A DNA stretch of 64,000 nucleotides, taken from contig NZ_PVNG01000026.1 of the NCBI RefSeq assembly GCF_003001935.1, positions 62,001 to 126,000 on the forward strand, written 5' to 3'. The notes under the pieces were generated by a model. The model had not been told where the DNA came from, ran no database searches, and saw nothing but the letters and a program-made list of their open reading frames with translations. The DNA comes from Nonomuraea fuscirosea. GTDB taxonomy: Bacteria > Actinomycetota > Actinomycetes > Streptosporangiales > Streptosporangiaceae. The translations under genes and the position numbers were made by a program. This document shows, piece after piece, positions 31,871 to 42,240 of this stretch. How positions within the stretch are numbered: position 1 is the stretch's first letter; each line of letters begins with the position of its first letter.

Positions 31871-32815
31871 TCAGCCGGCCCGGCCCAAGGCCACGGTGCG
31901 TGATCCGGGGATGAAGTCCTCGAAGGACTGCTGCCAAGACTCACCGGGCCAGTAGTACGTCACCCGGCCCTCGACAGGCCGGTAGCAGGCCGTGTAGAGC
32001 GTTCTCGACCCTTGCTCGTCGACGGATCGATACAGCGGCGGCTTCAGCATCGCCGCCACGTCCGCCCCCGCGGCGCGAACGGCGCGCAGCCGCTCCTGCG
32101 TCCGCATGGCCCGCTCCTGTTCGTCGGTCACCGGCAGGTGCTGGTGATTGGCGGCGCAGGCATCCGGCGCCATCGTCGGCGACATGTCCGGCCCGACGAA
32201 CACCGTCACCGCCTTCGCGGGATCGACCAGGGTGAGGTTCTGGGGTACGGCGATCGGCAGGGACCGCAGCCTGTCGACCGCCTCATCGACGGTGTCGCAC
32301 GTCTCCAGCAGGTAGCGCACCACGATCAGAATGGCGAAGCCACGTCCGTAGACGGAACGTCCGCCCCAGGTGAGCGAGACCGCGAGACCGGCGTCGTTCA
32401 TCCCGTCCAGCAAGCCCCACAGCATGTCCTGCATCCCGATCACGGGCCGCAGGAAGCGGGAGGACACGATGGTGCCCTCGCACTGATCGGGCGGGAAATC
32501 ATAGTTGCGGAGCAGAGTGCCGTTCCTGCCGATCTGGGTGCAGGCCGGAGAGAACGGCCGCAGCGCCGCATGAGTGAGAAAGGCTTCCACCCCGGGCCGA
32601 TCGAGGTGCCCGGCCAGACGCTCCAGAACCGGGACCAGCTCCGGCATATGCGCACGAAACAAGGCCCGAACGCGCTCCGCGCCCTCCGAAGTCCGACCCT
32701 CCGCAGTCAGCAGACCCTCCAGGCCCTGCCACAGAGCCCGCGCGTGAGCAGCCCACCGCCCGTCGCCACCATCGCCGACCTCGATCGCCTGAAACGTCTT
32801 ACGCTGTTGCCGCAC
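31871..32815 (-). CDS. C45-type acyltransferase/autoproteolytic peptidase-like protein
   Basis: The protein of about 314 residues resembles the acyl-CoA:6-aminopenicillanic-acid acyltransferase (C45, Ntn-hydrolase) family: ACTQIGRNGTLLRNYDF contains the Cys that becomes the N-terminal nucleophile (Cys92) after self-cleavage, with the downstream Asn-Tyr-Asp typical of the family. ANHQHL and GESWQQSFEDF follow. Such proteins hydrolyse or transfer acyl groups from amides. GTG at 32815 is favoured because AAGGAG lies 8 bases upstream; the first GTG (32824) is too near it. It is isolated within a decay region and may be horizontally acquired; no partner gene is seen. Bases 31725-31870 show no gene. 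Confidence 0.75.
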   Translation of the reverse strand: MRQQRKTFQAIEVGDGGDGRWAAHARALWQGLEGLLTAEGRTSEGAERVRALFRAHMPELVPVLERLAGHLDRPGVEAFLTHAALRPFSPACTQIGRNGTLLRNYDFPPDQCEGTIVSSRFLRPVIGMQDMLWGLLDGMNDAGLAVSLTWGGRSVYGRGFAILIVVRYLLETCDTVDEAVDRLRSLPIAVPQNLTLVDPAKAVTVFVGPDMSPTMAPDACAANHQHLPVTDEQERAMRTQERLRAVRAAGADVAAMLKPPLYRSVDEQGSRTLYTACYRPVEGRVTYYWPGESWQQSFEDFIPGSRTVALGRAG

Positions 32816-32989
32816 GGCTGCCACTCCTTGTGAGAATCAGACGAAGTGACGGCAACCTAGCCAATTGTGCAGAAGATTCACCAGGTGACCACGCCCTCAA
32901 CGACGCAATTGGCGACAAAATCGGCAACGTCCAGCCGCTGAATCCGATGAAGCCGCCGACGTGACCCCAGCCGACCCCATCTAGGCGAC

Positions 32990-33250
32990 CAGATCCCGCG
33001 CCAAAGACACCAAAAGCCAAGAAGACGGGACACCGAGCCCGGCAAGGCAGAGCGGCGAACCCACACCAACCTGCATCACGCCAGAACCACCACCCCCACA
33101 CCGACCTACCATCGCCAAAGGCCAGAGCCAAGGAGACGGGGACAGCGAACCCACACCAACCCACATCGCGAGCCCAAACCAACCCACATCACCCCCAGAC
33201 CCGCCTTGATCAGCGGCTGACCCGCGTCACCTCAGAGCCGCCACCACCGG
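32990..33250. repeat. Strand-asymmetric repeat region (A/C-rich on +, G/T-rich on -)
   Basis: Blocks gccaa-agacggg (33016, 33127) and gcgaacccacaccaacc (33055, 33144) recur with variants, and (a)ccaacccacatc appears at least twice more. The minus strand is rich in GGTTGGTGTGGG. No convincing gene lies between 32825 and 33474; the open frames here are shadows of the composition bias. Confidence 0.65.
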
Positions 33251-33426
33251 TCAACACCGATCCGCATCACCTCGATACACCACCGAAACTCGTCATCGCC
33301 ATCCACCTGCATCCACATGCGGCCCGGACGACGCTCTGCCACCCGAACGTGGGTCGATGTCCCACGACCGACCAGCGCCCGGTAGGAGGGGCAGCGCCTT
33401 GAGGTGGCGCGGCGAAGCGTGAAGAA

Positions 33427-33457
33427 GGGGTTGCGCCGTGGAACCGCTCGCAACCCC
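33427..33457 (-). terminator. Stem-loop after the DUF1707/DUF4870 gene
   Basis: GGGGTTGCG (33427-33435) pairs with CGCAACCCC (33449-33457), a 9-bp stem. On the minus strand it begins 18 bases after the stop at 33475 and is followed by TTCTTCAC. Confidence 0.65.
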
Positions 33458-33474
33458 CTCTCCGCCGGGTCAGG

Positions 33475-34068
33475 TCACTTCACGAGGCGGATCGTCATCG
33501 GGTAGCGGTAGTTGCCGTCCGAGAGTGCCGAGACGCCGGCGACGACCGAGAGCACGACGGCCACGACCCAGATGACCGGAACGAGCAGGGTTCCGATGAT
33601 GGTCAACGGCAGCAGGATCGAAGCGCCGACGACCGTGATCTGGAAGTTGAGCGCCTCGACAGCCTGCGCGCGGATGTACGGCGAGGTCTTGCCGCCGGTG
33701 AGCATCAGGAGCAGCGGCCCGAGAATCGGGAAGCCGACGATGGGCAGCATGTGCGCCAGGGCGGCGCCGAGGCGCTCGTTGCTCTCCGTCGTACCCTGAG
33801 GCCGGGTCGGGGTCGGCGCCGAAGCGACCCGGGGAACGGGCGCGGTGCCGTACAACTCCTTCATGATGGGCATCAGGTCACCGTGGGTGCGCGCGGTCAT
33901 GGCGCGCTCCAACCGGTCGTCGAACTCGAGCTCGTCGAGGCGACCCTCCGCGTAGGCGGTCTTGACGTGCTCGACCACGTGTTCACGGTCCTGGTGGGTG
34001 ACGCGCAGATGAGCTGGCGGCACCTGTCCCGGCCCGGGGGTCTTGGGTACCCCAGCCATAATCGCCAT
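33475..34068 (-). CDS. DUF1707 plus DUF4870 membrane protein
   Basis: The 197-residue protein has an N-terminal DUF1707 domain (LRVTHQDREHVVEHVKTAYAEGRLDELEFDDRLERAMTARTHGDL), a short helical bundle found at the N termini of many actinobacterial membrane proteins, then a linker and a DUF4870 domain with about three transmembrane segments (LAHMLPIVGFPILGPLLLML, ITVVGASILLPLTIIGTLLVPVIWVV). The ATG at 34068 follows AAGGAG at 6 bases. Function is unknown; a role in envelope or stress sensing has been suggested for such proteins, but nothing here shows it. Confidence 0.85.
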   Translation of the reverse strand: MAIMAGVPKTPGPGQVPPAHLRVTHQDREHVVEHVKTAYAEGRLDELEFDDRLERAMTARTHGDLMPIMKELYGTAPVPRVASAPTPTRPQGTTESNERLGAALAHMLPIVGFPILGPLLLMLTGGKTSPYIRAQAVEALNFQITVVGASILLPLTIIGTLLVPVIWVVAVVLSVVAGVSALSDGNYRYPMTIRLVK

Positions 34069-34201
34069 GCCTCTCCTTAGAGAATCGAGCTGTCTCCTCA
34101 CATACTGCGTCCGCCGAACCTTCGATGCCATCGGGAGAATCCCCGATCTGTCCCCTAGATCATCCCCGACGCGAGGGCTCCAGACGGTATAAAAAGGATT
34201 C

Positions 34202-34546
34202 ATGAGATGGCGAGACCGCTACGGCATTCGTCGACTGCGCGGCCGCAAGATCGCGAAGTTCGACCGCGAGGCGACAGACGCCGACATCGAGGCTCTCATC
34301 GCCTTCGCCCGTTCGCGGCGTGGTGTCGAGTTTTATGTCGAGCCAGAAACTTTCGCCACCGACACGACAGCTGTGGCGGTGGCCGACGACGGCGAGTGGA
34401 CCCGGCGCAGGGTGGGTTCGCCCGCAGTGATTCGCAAGGTGGCCCGCGACCTTGCCCTCCCGGTGTACGACGTGCAGCTCACGGGTTACCCGCAGCGCAT
34501 GCGCGCCTACAACGAACGCCGTAAGAAGGAAGAAGGCAGTCTCTGA
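34202..34546 (+). CDS. Conserved actinobacterial protein, 114 residues, unknown
   Basis: The small basic protein MRWRDRYGIRRLRGRKIAKF...LPVYDVQLTGYPQRMRAYNERRKKEEG has no membrane segment or cysteine pair. A TATAAAAAGG stretch lies just before the ATG at 34202, and the transcript would be nearly leaderless. It is divergent from the DUF1707 gene. I recognise the general type as a conserved hypothetical protein but know no function. It has many Arg residues at both ends, which would suit nucleic acid contact, but this is inference. Confidence 0.75.
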   Translation: MRWRDRYGIRRLRGRKIAKFDREATDADIEALIAFARSRRGVEFYVEPETFATDTTAVAVADDGEWTRRRVGSPAVIRKVARDLALPVYDVQLTGYPQRMRAYNERRKKEEGSL

Positions 34547-34702
34547 GGCGGCTCCTTTTCTCTCTTCGGCGTACGTGAGCCGGTCTGGGTGAGGTCGACA
34601 GCACAGGGGTGCCCCACCCCTGTGCTTCCTTCGTTCTGTTCCCCCCTCTGCTCTGCTCCTCGCTCACCTGTGACGTCGAAGCTTGCGCCGGTTACGCCTC
34701 AC

Positions 34703-35034
34703 TTCGGTCTGTGGTGGGACGCGGCCTTCTCCTGGCTCTGCCCTCCGCTCCGGCGATGCGGAGATTGCCGCCGGTCGACACCTCGTCTCCGCTCTGTCGT
34801 GGCCGCAGCCTCCTCTCAGCCCTGCCCTTCCTTCCGGCGACGTGAATTCGCCGCCGGTCAACACCTCGTCTCCGTTCCGTCGTGGCCGCGGCCTCCCCTC
34901 AGATCTGGCCTTCGCTTCGGCGATGCGGAGATCCCGGCCGGTCAACACCTCCGCTCTGCCCCGTTGCGTGCTCGGCCTCTCCTCGGCTTCGCTCTTCGCT
35001 TCCGTGGTGCGGAGTCGCTCCTTCCTGGACCTGT
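34703..35034. repeat. Degenerate tandem repeat, period about 83 bp, four copies
   Basis: Copies start near 34703, 34786, 34869 and 34952. Each holds ccggtc(a/g)acacc, gtcgtggccgc-ggcctc, and ggcgatgcggaga variants. It lies between the small gene ending at 34546 and the convergent DUF4192 gene. No gene was recognised in 34547-35068. Confidence 0.8.
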
Positions 35035-35068
35035 GCGGGTGGAGAGGGCCGGCGTTGGACCGGGTGGG

Positions 35069-36952
35069 CTATTGGAGGGTGGTGGAGGGTGGGTCCTCGT
35101 CGTCCAGGAGGTTGACCAGGGGGAGCAACCAGACGGCGGTGGCGGGGCCCATGGTGGCGTCGAGTTCTGCCGGGGTCGGGAGGCGGCCTCGGAGGATGGC
35201 CGGGGAGAGCAGGTTCTGTAGGGCGTGCATGAGCAGGTTGGCCATCGAGTAGGTCGGGTCGCAGGCGAGAGCGCGTTCGAGGGCGATGGTGGCCTGAACG
35301 TTGTTACCCTCCCGCCAGGCCGCTATGGCCAGCAGGGACGCGGCCGGTGGCACGAAGCGGGGCTCCAGCCGGCGGGTCAGGTCTTTCCAGAGCGGGGCGT
35401 GGGAGTCCTCCATGAGGGTCCAGCCCTCGTCGCGCACCCGCATGATGACCAGGTCCAGGCCGAGTTTCGCCGCCTCCACATCGTCCAGACGGCCGCCCTC
35501 GGTGTGGGTCTTCAGCGCGGCCCGGACCCGTGCCAGGCCGTCGGAGACGAACTGCCCGGCGAAGGCGTCCAGGTCGGTGGCGGCCATCAGCCGGGCGCGG
35601 AAGTCGGCGATCGCTTCGGCCGTGGCCCGGCGCATGGCCATCCGTACCGGACCGGTGATGGGAGCCAGGGTGCGTTCCAGGGATTCGCGGTCCGGGAGGG
35701 CGACCAGGCCGCGGACGGTGGCTTCGGCCGCTATCTGGCTGGTGGAGGGGTTGTACGGGGTGCCTTCCGCCGGGCAGCACGTCGCCAGGTCGCAGACGTA
35801 CGACCAATAGCGGCCCTCGTGGGCCCGCAGCGCCTCGCCCACCCGCACCCCTGACTTGGCCGCGAGCAGCCTGGCTTCGTCGGCAGCCGGGGTGACCAGT
35901 TCCCCCGGCCCGTAGCCGATCACGACGATCTCTGTGACGCCCTCGCGTTCGAAGAGGGGTGCCATGGCGTCCAGAGTTCCCGGCGGGAACGGCAGGCCCC
36001 ACCTGGCCACCATCTTGGCCTGACCGCGTGCGAGGCCCACGACGATGAGACTGCTGGTGGGGTGGAAGCCGACCAGGTAGGGCACGGCGGCCAGGACGTC
36101 GGTCGGGCTTCTCAGGGTGAGACAGGCTTCGGTGTCGAAGGTGGAGAAGCCGTGCGGGAGATCGGGAGCGGGGGGTGTGTCAGGGGTGAAGGGGTGCTGG
36201 TCTTTGCGATGGCGTCCGGGCTGATGGAGATGGTGATGCTGGTGGTGGTCGATGGCAGGCTCGTTGTCGGGATCATCTCCCGGGTTGGCACCATGGCTGC
36301 GGCTTCCTAGGGGGTAGGGGTCGGCGGCAGTTCTGCCTTGAGCGCCCAGGTCGAGGTCACCACCGGTTCCGCTCTGAGCGAGAGGAACGGAGCCGGCGGT
36401 ACGGCTGCCTTGGGCGACAGGACTGGGGCCACCGGGACTACCGCCTTGGGCGACGGGGCCAAGGTCGCTGACGGTATCGCCGTGAGCGACAAGGTTGGTG
36501 CGGTGGTCGGCAGTTCCGCCGTGGGCGAGGCGGCTGGGGTTACCGACTGGGCTGCCGTCGACGTTGGCCGCCGGGTTGGCGACAGGGCTGGGGGTGACAC
36601 TGCGGGCACTGGGGCGGGGACCACTCTCAAGGTCCGGGTTGCCCGTGGGACTGCGGTCGTCGACAGAACCTTTCGGGGTGTTGGCGCTGGAGTTGTCGAC
36701 AGGGCCGCCATAAGCGGTTGAGCCGATCGTGGATACGGAGCCGCCATGGACGGAGCTGCTGCTATGTGCAGGGTCGCCATGGATGGGGCTGCCATGGATG
36801 GAGCCGTTATGGACGAAGCCGTTATGGACGGGGTTGCCATGGACGGAACTGCTATGGACGGGGTTGATCCTGGAGACGGGACTTATGGGAGCCGGGACGG
36901 GCGCAGGCGTGGAGGCGTGGGTTGGGGTGAGGGCTGGGTGGTTGGTCGTCAT
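35069..36952 (-). CDS. DUF4192 protein with long repeat-rich N terminus
   Basis: The 627-residue protein has two parts. Residues about 1-250 are low complexity, including VHSSSVHGNPVHNGFVHNG-type pentapeptide repeats, many VAQGG and Pro/Ser/Thr/Gly stretches and a His-rich stretch near HHQHHHLHQPGRH. The rest is a DUF4192 domain (LTLRSPTDVLAAVPYLVGFHPTSSLIVVGL...DNxVQATIALERAL), an actinobacterial family of unknown function with a helical C-terminal half ending MHALQNLLSPAI. The start ATG at 36952 is the likely one; a longer frame exists. The extension is unusual, as most members begin near the DUF domain, and it is encoded by minisatellite DNA. Confidence 0.8.
   Translation of the reverse strand: MTTNHPALTPTHASTPAPVPAPISPVSRINPVHSSSVHGNPVHNGFVHNGSIHGSPIHGDPAHSSSSVHGGSVSTIGSTAYGGPVDNSSANTPKGSVDDRSPTGNPDLESGPRPSARSVTPSPVANPAANVDGSPVGNPSRLAHGGTADHRTNLVAHGDTVSDLGPVAQGGSPGGPSPVAQGSRTAGSVPLAQSGTGGDLDLGAQGRTAADPYPLGSRSHGANPGDDPDNEPAIDHHQHHHLHQPGRHRKDQHPFTPDTPPAPDLPHGFSTFDTEACLTLRSPTDVLAAVPYLVGFHPTSSLIVVGLARGQAKMVARWGLPFPPGTLDAMAPLFEREGVTEIVVIGYGPGELVTPAADEARLLAAKSGVRVGEALRAHEGRYWSYVCDLATCCPAEGTPYNPSTSQIAAEATVRGLVALPDRESLERTLAPITGPVRMAMRRATAEAIADFRARLMAATDLDAFAGQFVSDGLARVRAALKTHTEGGRLDDVEAAKLGLDLVIMRVRDEGWTLMEDSHAPLWKDLTRRLEPRFVPPAASLLAIAAWREGNNVQATIALERALACDPTYSMANLLMHALQNLLSPAILRGRLPTPAELDATMGPATAVWLLPLVNLLDDEDPPSTTLQ
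36777..36866 (-). repeat. 15-bp coding minisatellite (six copies) inside the DUF4192 gene
   Basis: On the + strand the unit (c/t)atgga(c/t)g(g/a)(g/a)g(c/t)tg(c/a) recurs at a strict 15-bp period six times. Because 15 is a multiple of three, copies code for the pentapeptide (V/I)H(G/N)xx on the minus strand, so copy number can change without breaking the frame. Confidence 0.85.
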
Positions 36953-37003
36953 GGCCCAGAGGATGCCGTGGGCCGGTTGGACGGCGATGGGCCGAACGCG
37001 GTT

Positions 37004-37134
37004 CTGTGGATGACAGAGGGCTGTCCACAGCCGACATGTGCTCATCGTTACGACTCGACCGATGGAGGGCACCAGATGGGCCGCCCCTGAGGCGGATTGC
37101 CTCAGAGGCGGATTGCCTCAGAGGCGGATTGCCG
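37004..37134. repeat. Three tandem 16-bp hairpins and an adjoining CTGTGGA/TCCACAG dyad
   Basis: The unit gaggcggattgcctca occurs at 37089, 37105 and 37121 (the last partial); each contains GAGGC/GCCTC arms. Just upstream CTGTGGA (37004-37010) faces TCCACAG (37024-37030), whose two arms resemble DnaA boxes. The array lies before the DUF4192 start. Confidence 0.75.
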
Positions 37135-37379
37135 TTGGGCAGCGTGGCAGGGTTCGGTGCGTTTCGTCTGGCCGCAACGCCCAGCCGGGAAGCTGCGTTC
37201 GACGGCTTGGTGGACACGCTTCTCGCCGGCAACGTCGCTGGGGCAGGCAGGCTGTTGTGGGTCGCGTGGCTGGAGGGCTCGGCCTGAAAGGCGGGTTCGG
37301 GCCTGGGTGGGCAAAGCCGACGGCAGGGCCAGCGTCCTTCCCTTCAACCTCGCGGCCGGGCCAACCGGGCTGTTGTTGG

Positions 37380-37735
37380 CTGCGTGGCCGAGCAAGGGCT
37401 CAGATTCGGGCGGGCGAAACCCGGGCGGCCAAACTCAGGCGGGCAAGCTTGGGCGGGCGAACTCAGGTGGGAGGCTCGGGCGGGCTCAAACCGGGCAGGG
37501 CTCGAACCCGGGTGGGCTCGAGTGAATTCGGGCGGGAACGGACCCGGGCGGGCTCGGATCGGGCAAGGATCGGTTCCGGGCGAGCGCAGTCGTTCAGGTC
37601 AAGCCAGGCCGGTTCAAGCCAAGTCCAGTTCGCGCGAGGCCGGATCGAGCCAGGCCGCTTCAAGCCGGGCCGGTTCAAGCCGGGTCAGTCCAAGCCAGGC
37701 CAGTTCAAGCGAGCCCGTTTCAGGCCAGCCCCGGG
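37380..37735. repeat. Two adjoining minisatellites with 15-16-bp period
   Basis: From 37380 to about 37580 the motif gggcgggc-n-aa/c-c recurs, and from about 37600 to 37735 caagccgggccggtt-type units repeat about nine times at 15 bp. The second array runs to and overlaps the 3' end of the EI24 gene. Open frames here (Gly/Ser/Arg-rich) look like a by-product of the repeats. The rest of 37135-37379 shows nothing recognised. Confidence 0.8.
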
Positions 37736-38496
37736 TGGGTGGGCTCGGGGCGGAGGGGTGGGGGCGGGGGTGGGGTGAGGCGGGTTCGTACGAGAAGGGC
37801 GGCGCCTGCTACGGCGGCCGGCATGGCTATGACGGCCACGAACGGCACCAGGAACAGCAGGAACACCGCCACCCCGAACCCCAGCGCACTGGCCTTGTTC
37901 CTCCTCAGGAGCGCGAAGCGTTGTTTGCGGGCCAGGCCGCGGCGTTCCATGGCCAGCGTGGTGAGCTCGACCGTCAGGAAGAAGCCGGAAACGGCGGCCC
38001 CGAGGACCGGCACCACCGTCTGCCCCACCACCGGGACGAATCCCAGCAGGAACAGCGGAATGGTGAACATCAGCACGTAGAGGAGCGTGACCAGGCTGTC
38101 TCTGATCGAGCGCGGCAGCGTACGCCACCACGGCTGGTCGTCCTCCGTCTCCAGCGGATCCACCGCGGCCGACAGCTTCTCGTAGAACGGCTCTCCGATC
38201 GCCAGCGTGAGCGCCGCGAACGTGATCACCGCCAGCGCCAGCCCCCCGAGGAAGAGCAGGATGCCCACCAGCGTGCGGAACAGGTCGCGCCAGCCCCACG
38301 TGTCCGCGAACGGCGTCAGGAACTCGGCCAGGTCGGACGCGTTGGTGCCGAGGAAGAGCAGCGCCACCACGTAGACGGCGAACGCGATCAACGCCGGAAT
38401 CAGCCCGAACAGCCACCACCGGGTGTTCTTGGCGACCCACCCGACCCCTTGGAGGAAGAAGCCGATGCCGGCCGTGAAGTCCCGCACTGATCGCAT
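37720..38496 (-). CDS. EI24-domain membrane protein
   Basis: The 258-residue protein belongs to the EI24/CysZ-like family: GFFLQGVGWVAKNTRWW at the N terminus, several long hydrophobic helices (LFGLIPALIAFAVYVVALLF, TLVGILLFLGGLALAVITFA, VTLLYVLMFTIPLFLLGFVPVVGQTVVPVL, ALGFGVAVFLLFLVPFVAVIAMPAAVAGAALL), and the signature FYEKL in IGEPFYEKLSAAVDP. It ends with a short Pro-rich tail encoded by repeat DNA. CysZ proteins import sulfate; the actinobacterial homologues are uncharacterised. It lies 10 bases after the maf stop codon, so the two are likely one unit. Confidence 0.87.
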   Translation of the reverse strand: MRSVRDFTAGIGFFLQGVGWVAKNTRWWLFGLIPALIAFAVYVVALLFLGTNASDLAEFLTPFADTWGWRDLFRTLVGILLFLGGLALAVITFAALTLAIGEPFYEKLSAAVDPLETEDDQPWWRTLPRSIRDSLVTLLYVLMFTIPLFLLGFVPVVGQTVVPVLGAAVSGFFLTVELTTLAMERRGLARKQRFALLRRNKASALGFGVAVFLLFLVPFVAVIAMPAAVAGAALLVRTRLTPPPPPPLRPEPTHPGLA

Positions 38497-38506
38497 GACC
38501 GGCAGG

Positions 38507-39094
38507 CTAGCGCCAGAACGACGTCACCGCGTAGCCCAGTTCGGCGAACAGGTCGCGCACCAGGGGAAGCGAGATGCCGAGCACGTTTCCGTGGTCGCCC
38601 TCGATGCCCTCGACGAACCAGCCGCCCCGCCCATCGATGCTGAACGCCCCGGCCAGGTTGAGCGGCTCGTCGCTGGCGACGTAGGCGGCGATCTCGTCCT
38701 CGGACGGCTGGCCGAAGTGCACGACCGTGGTGGCCACCTCGGCCACCTGTCGGCCGCCCGGCACGTCGATCACGCAGTGGCCGGTGACGAGGCGGCCCGT
38801 GCGGCCGCGCATCAGCCGCCAGCGCTCCACGGCCTCCTCGCGGGTGCCTGGCTTGCCGTACGGGCGCCCGTCGAGCTCCAGGATCGAGTCGCAGCCGATG
38901 ACCAGCCCCTCTTCGAGCCCGCTCGCGACCGCCTCCGCCTTGGCCTTGGCCAGCATCAGGCTGAGCGCGGCGGGAGAGTGGGCGGAGAAGGAGTCCTCGT
39001 CGACCCCGCTGACGATCACCTTCGGGTCGAGACCGGCGCTGCGGAGGAGGGCCAGGCGGGCGGAGGAAGCTGAGGCCAGAACGATCACCGGCAC
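38507..39094 (-). CDS. maf: Maf nucleotide pyrophosphatase
   Basis: The 195-residue protein has the Maf landmarks: LASASSARLALLRSAGL (nucleotide-binding loop), IGCDSILELDGRPYGKP with the catalytic Asp, and the Lys/Pro motif. It hydrolyses non-canonical or canonical nucleoside triphosphates such as dTTP and UTP or m7GTP to keep the pool clean. GTG at 39094 is the only sensible start. It is 10 bases upstream of the EI24 gene and is followed upstream by a DUF937 gene. Confidence 0.92.
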   Translation of the reverse strand: MPVIVLASASSARLALLRSAGLDPKVIVSGVDEDSFSAHSPAALSLMLAKAKAEAVASGLEEGLVIGCDSILELDGRPYGKPGTREEAVERWRLMRGRTGRLVTGHCVIDVPGGRQVAEVATTVVHFGQPSEDEIAAYVASDEPLNLAGAFSIDGRGGWFVEGIEGDHGNVLGISLPLVRDLFAELGYAVTSFWR

Positions 39095-39104
39095 AGCCTA
39101 CCGG

Positions 39105-39782
39105 TCACCAGTCGGGGCTCGCCGTGCCCGGTGCCGCCCCACGCTCGCCTCCGCCGGCGGCAGGTGTCACGCCGTGCCCGGTCCCGGAGGTTCCGGAGGT
39201 GCGGCTGGGGGGTGGTACTTCATGTTCCGTCCGGTACGGCTCGTACGGACCCGCCTGCCGTGGCACGCCCCCGCCCAAGATGTCGCCCAGGAGCCCGTCC
39301 AGCAGTTCTCCCAGCCCGCCGGGGACCGAGGACCGTTCGCGGTCGAGGTCGTCGGCCAGGGCGACGGGGTCCATGTCGCGGCCGGCGGCGCGACCGGCCA
39401 GCAGCGACATGATCATGGGGGCGATGAGGGGCATGAGCTTCATGATGGTCCCCGAGTCGACCCCGGCCAGTCGGGCGAGCCCGGACGCGGCCTGCTCGGT
39501 CCCCTGACCGCCCAGTACGTGGCCGAGGATGCTGTGCCCGTCTCTCGTCAGCGAGGCCACGTCACCGTTGAAGGGGTCGGCGTCCATGTGGTCGTCCAGC
39601 GCCCCGAGCAGCGCGTCGGCCCCGTCCGGATGCTCGGCGTTGCGGGCCAGGCCGCCGACGATCGTGCCCGACACGGCCTCGATGACCTTGCGGGCCGTGA
39701 GGGTGTCGGAGCCGAGCATCCCGGCGATCTGTTCCAGTCCTGAGTCCCCGAGTCCGGCGAGAAGCTCGTCATACAGTGTCAC
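39105..39782 (-). CDS. DUF937 protein
   Basis: The 225-residue protein has a DUF937 domain (LTARKVIEAVSGTIVGGLARNAEHPDGADALLGALDDH and SILGHVLGG), a family of helical proteins of unknown role that are often next to secretion or cell-wall genes, and a disordered Gly/Pro-rich C terminus with two GTSGT blocks. GTG at 39782 follows GGGGGA by 6 bases; the longer frame to 39839 starts in the terminator zone. The gene ends 10 bases before maf on the same strand, so a DUF937-Maf-EI24 unit is likely. Confidence 0.85.
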   Translation of the reverse strand: MTLYDELLAGLGDSGLEQIAGMLGSDTLTARKVIEAVSGTIVGGLARNAEHPDGADALLGALDDHMDADPFNGDVASLTRDGHSILGHVLGGQGTEQAASGLARLAGVDSGTIMKLMPLIAPMIMSLLAGRAAGRDMDPVALADDLDRERSSVPGGLGELLDGLLGDILGGGVPRQAGPYEPYRTEHEVPPPSRTSGTSGTGHGVTPAAGGGERGAAPGTASPDW

Positions 39783-39872
39783 GACGGTCCCCCGATCACA
39801 GTCGTCTCGGGTGACCTGCCCCTGGAGGACCACGACCAACGTCCGGATTGTCCTAATTCTCGGAAAAGCCGC

Positions 39873-39908
39873 GGCCCTGACCGTCGGAAGCGTCCGACGG
39901 CCAGGGCC
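39873..39908 (-). terminator. Terminator of the ftsH gene
   Basis: GGCCCTG-A-CCGTCGGA pairs with TCCGACGG-C-CAGGGCC around AGCG; on the minus strand the stem is followed by GCGGCTTTTC, including four T residues. It lies 44 bases after the ftsH stop codon. Confidence 0.85.
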
Positions 39909-39951
39909 AGGGATCGAGTGGATCGGGTGGGTAGGGCAGGCTGGCTGAGGA

Positions 39952-42204
<2,253 letters not shown>

Positions 42205-42240
42205 GGCGTCACTCCCCCACATCGCCGCATACATGATCTT

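Noticed and set aside
33232..33453. Minus-strand 73-residue ORF next to the G/T-rich repeats
   Set aside because: It spans the terminator hairpin at 33427-33457 and repeat sequence, and shows no recognised domain.
34664..34948. Minus-strand 94-residue ORF in the 83-bp repeat region
   Set aside because: It reads through repeats as Arg/Gly/Pro-rich sequence with no ribosome-binding site or similarity; it is a by-product of the repeats.
37004..37030. Chromosomal origin or DnaA box cluster
   Set aside because: Only two DnaA-box-like arms are present, and no dnaA, dnaN or gyr genes are nearby.
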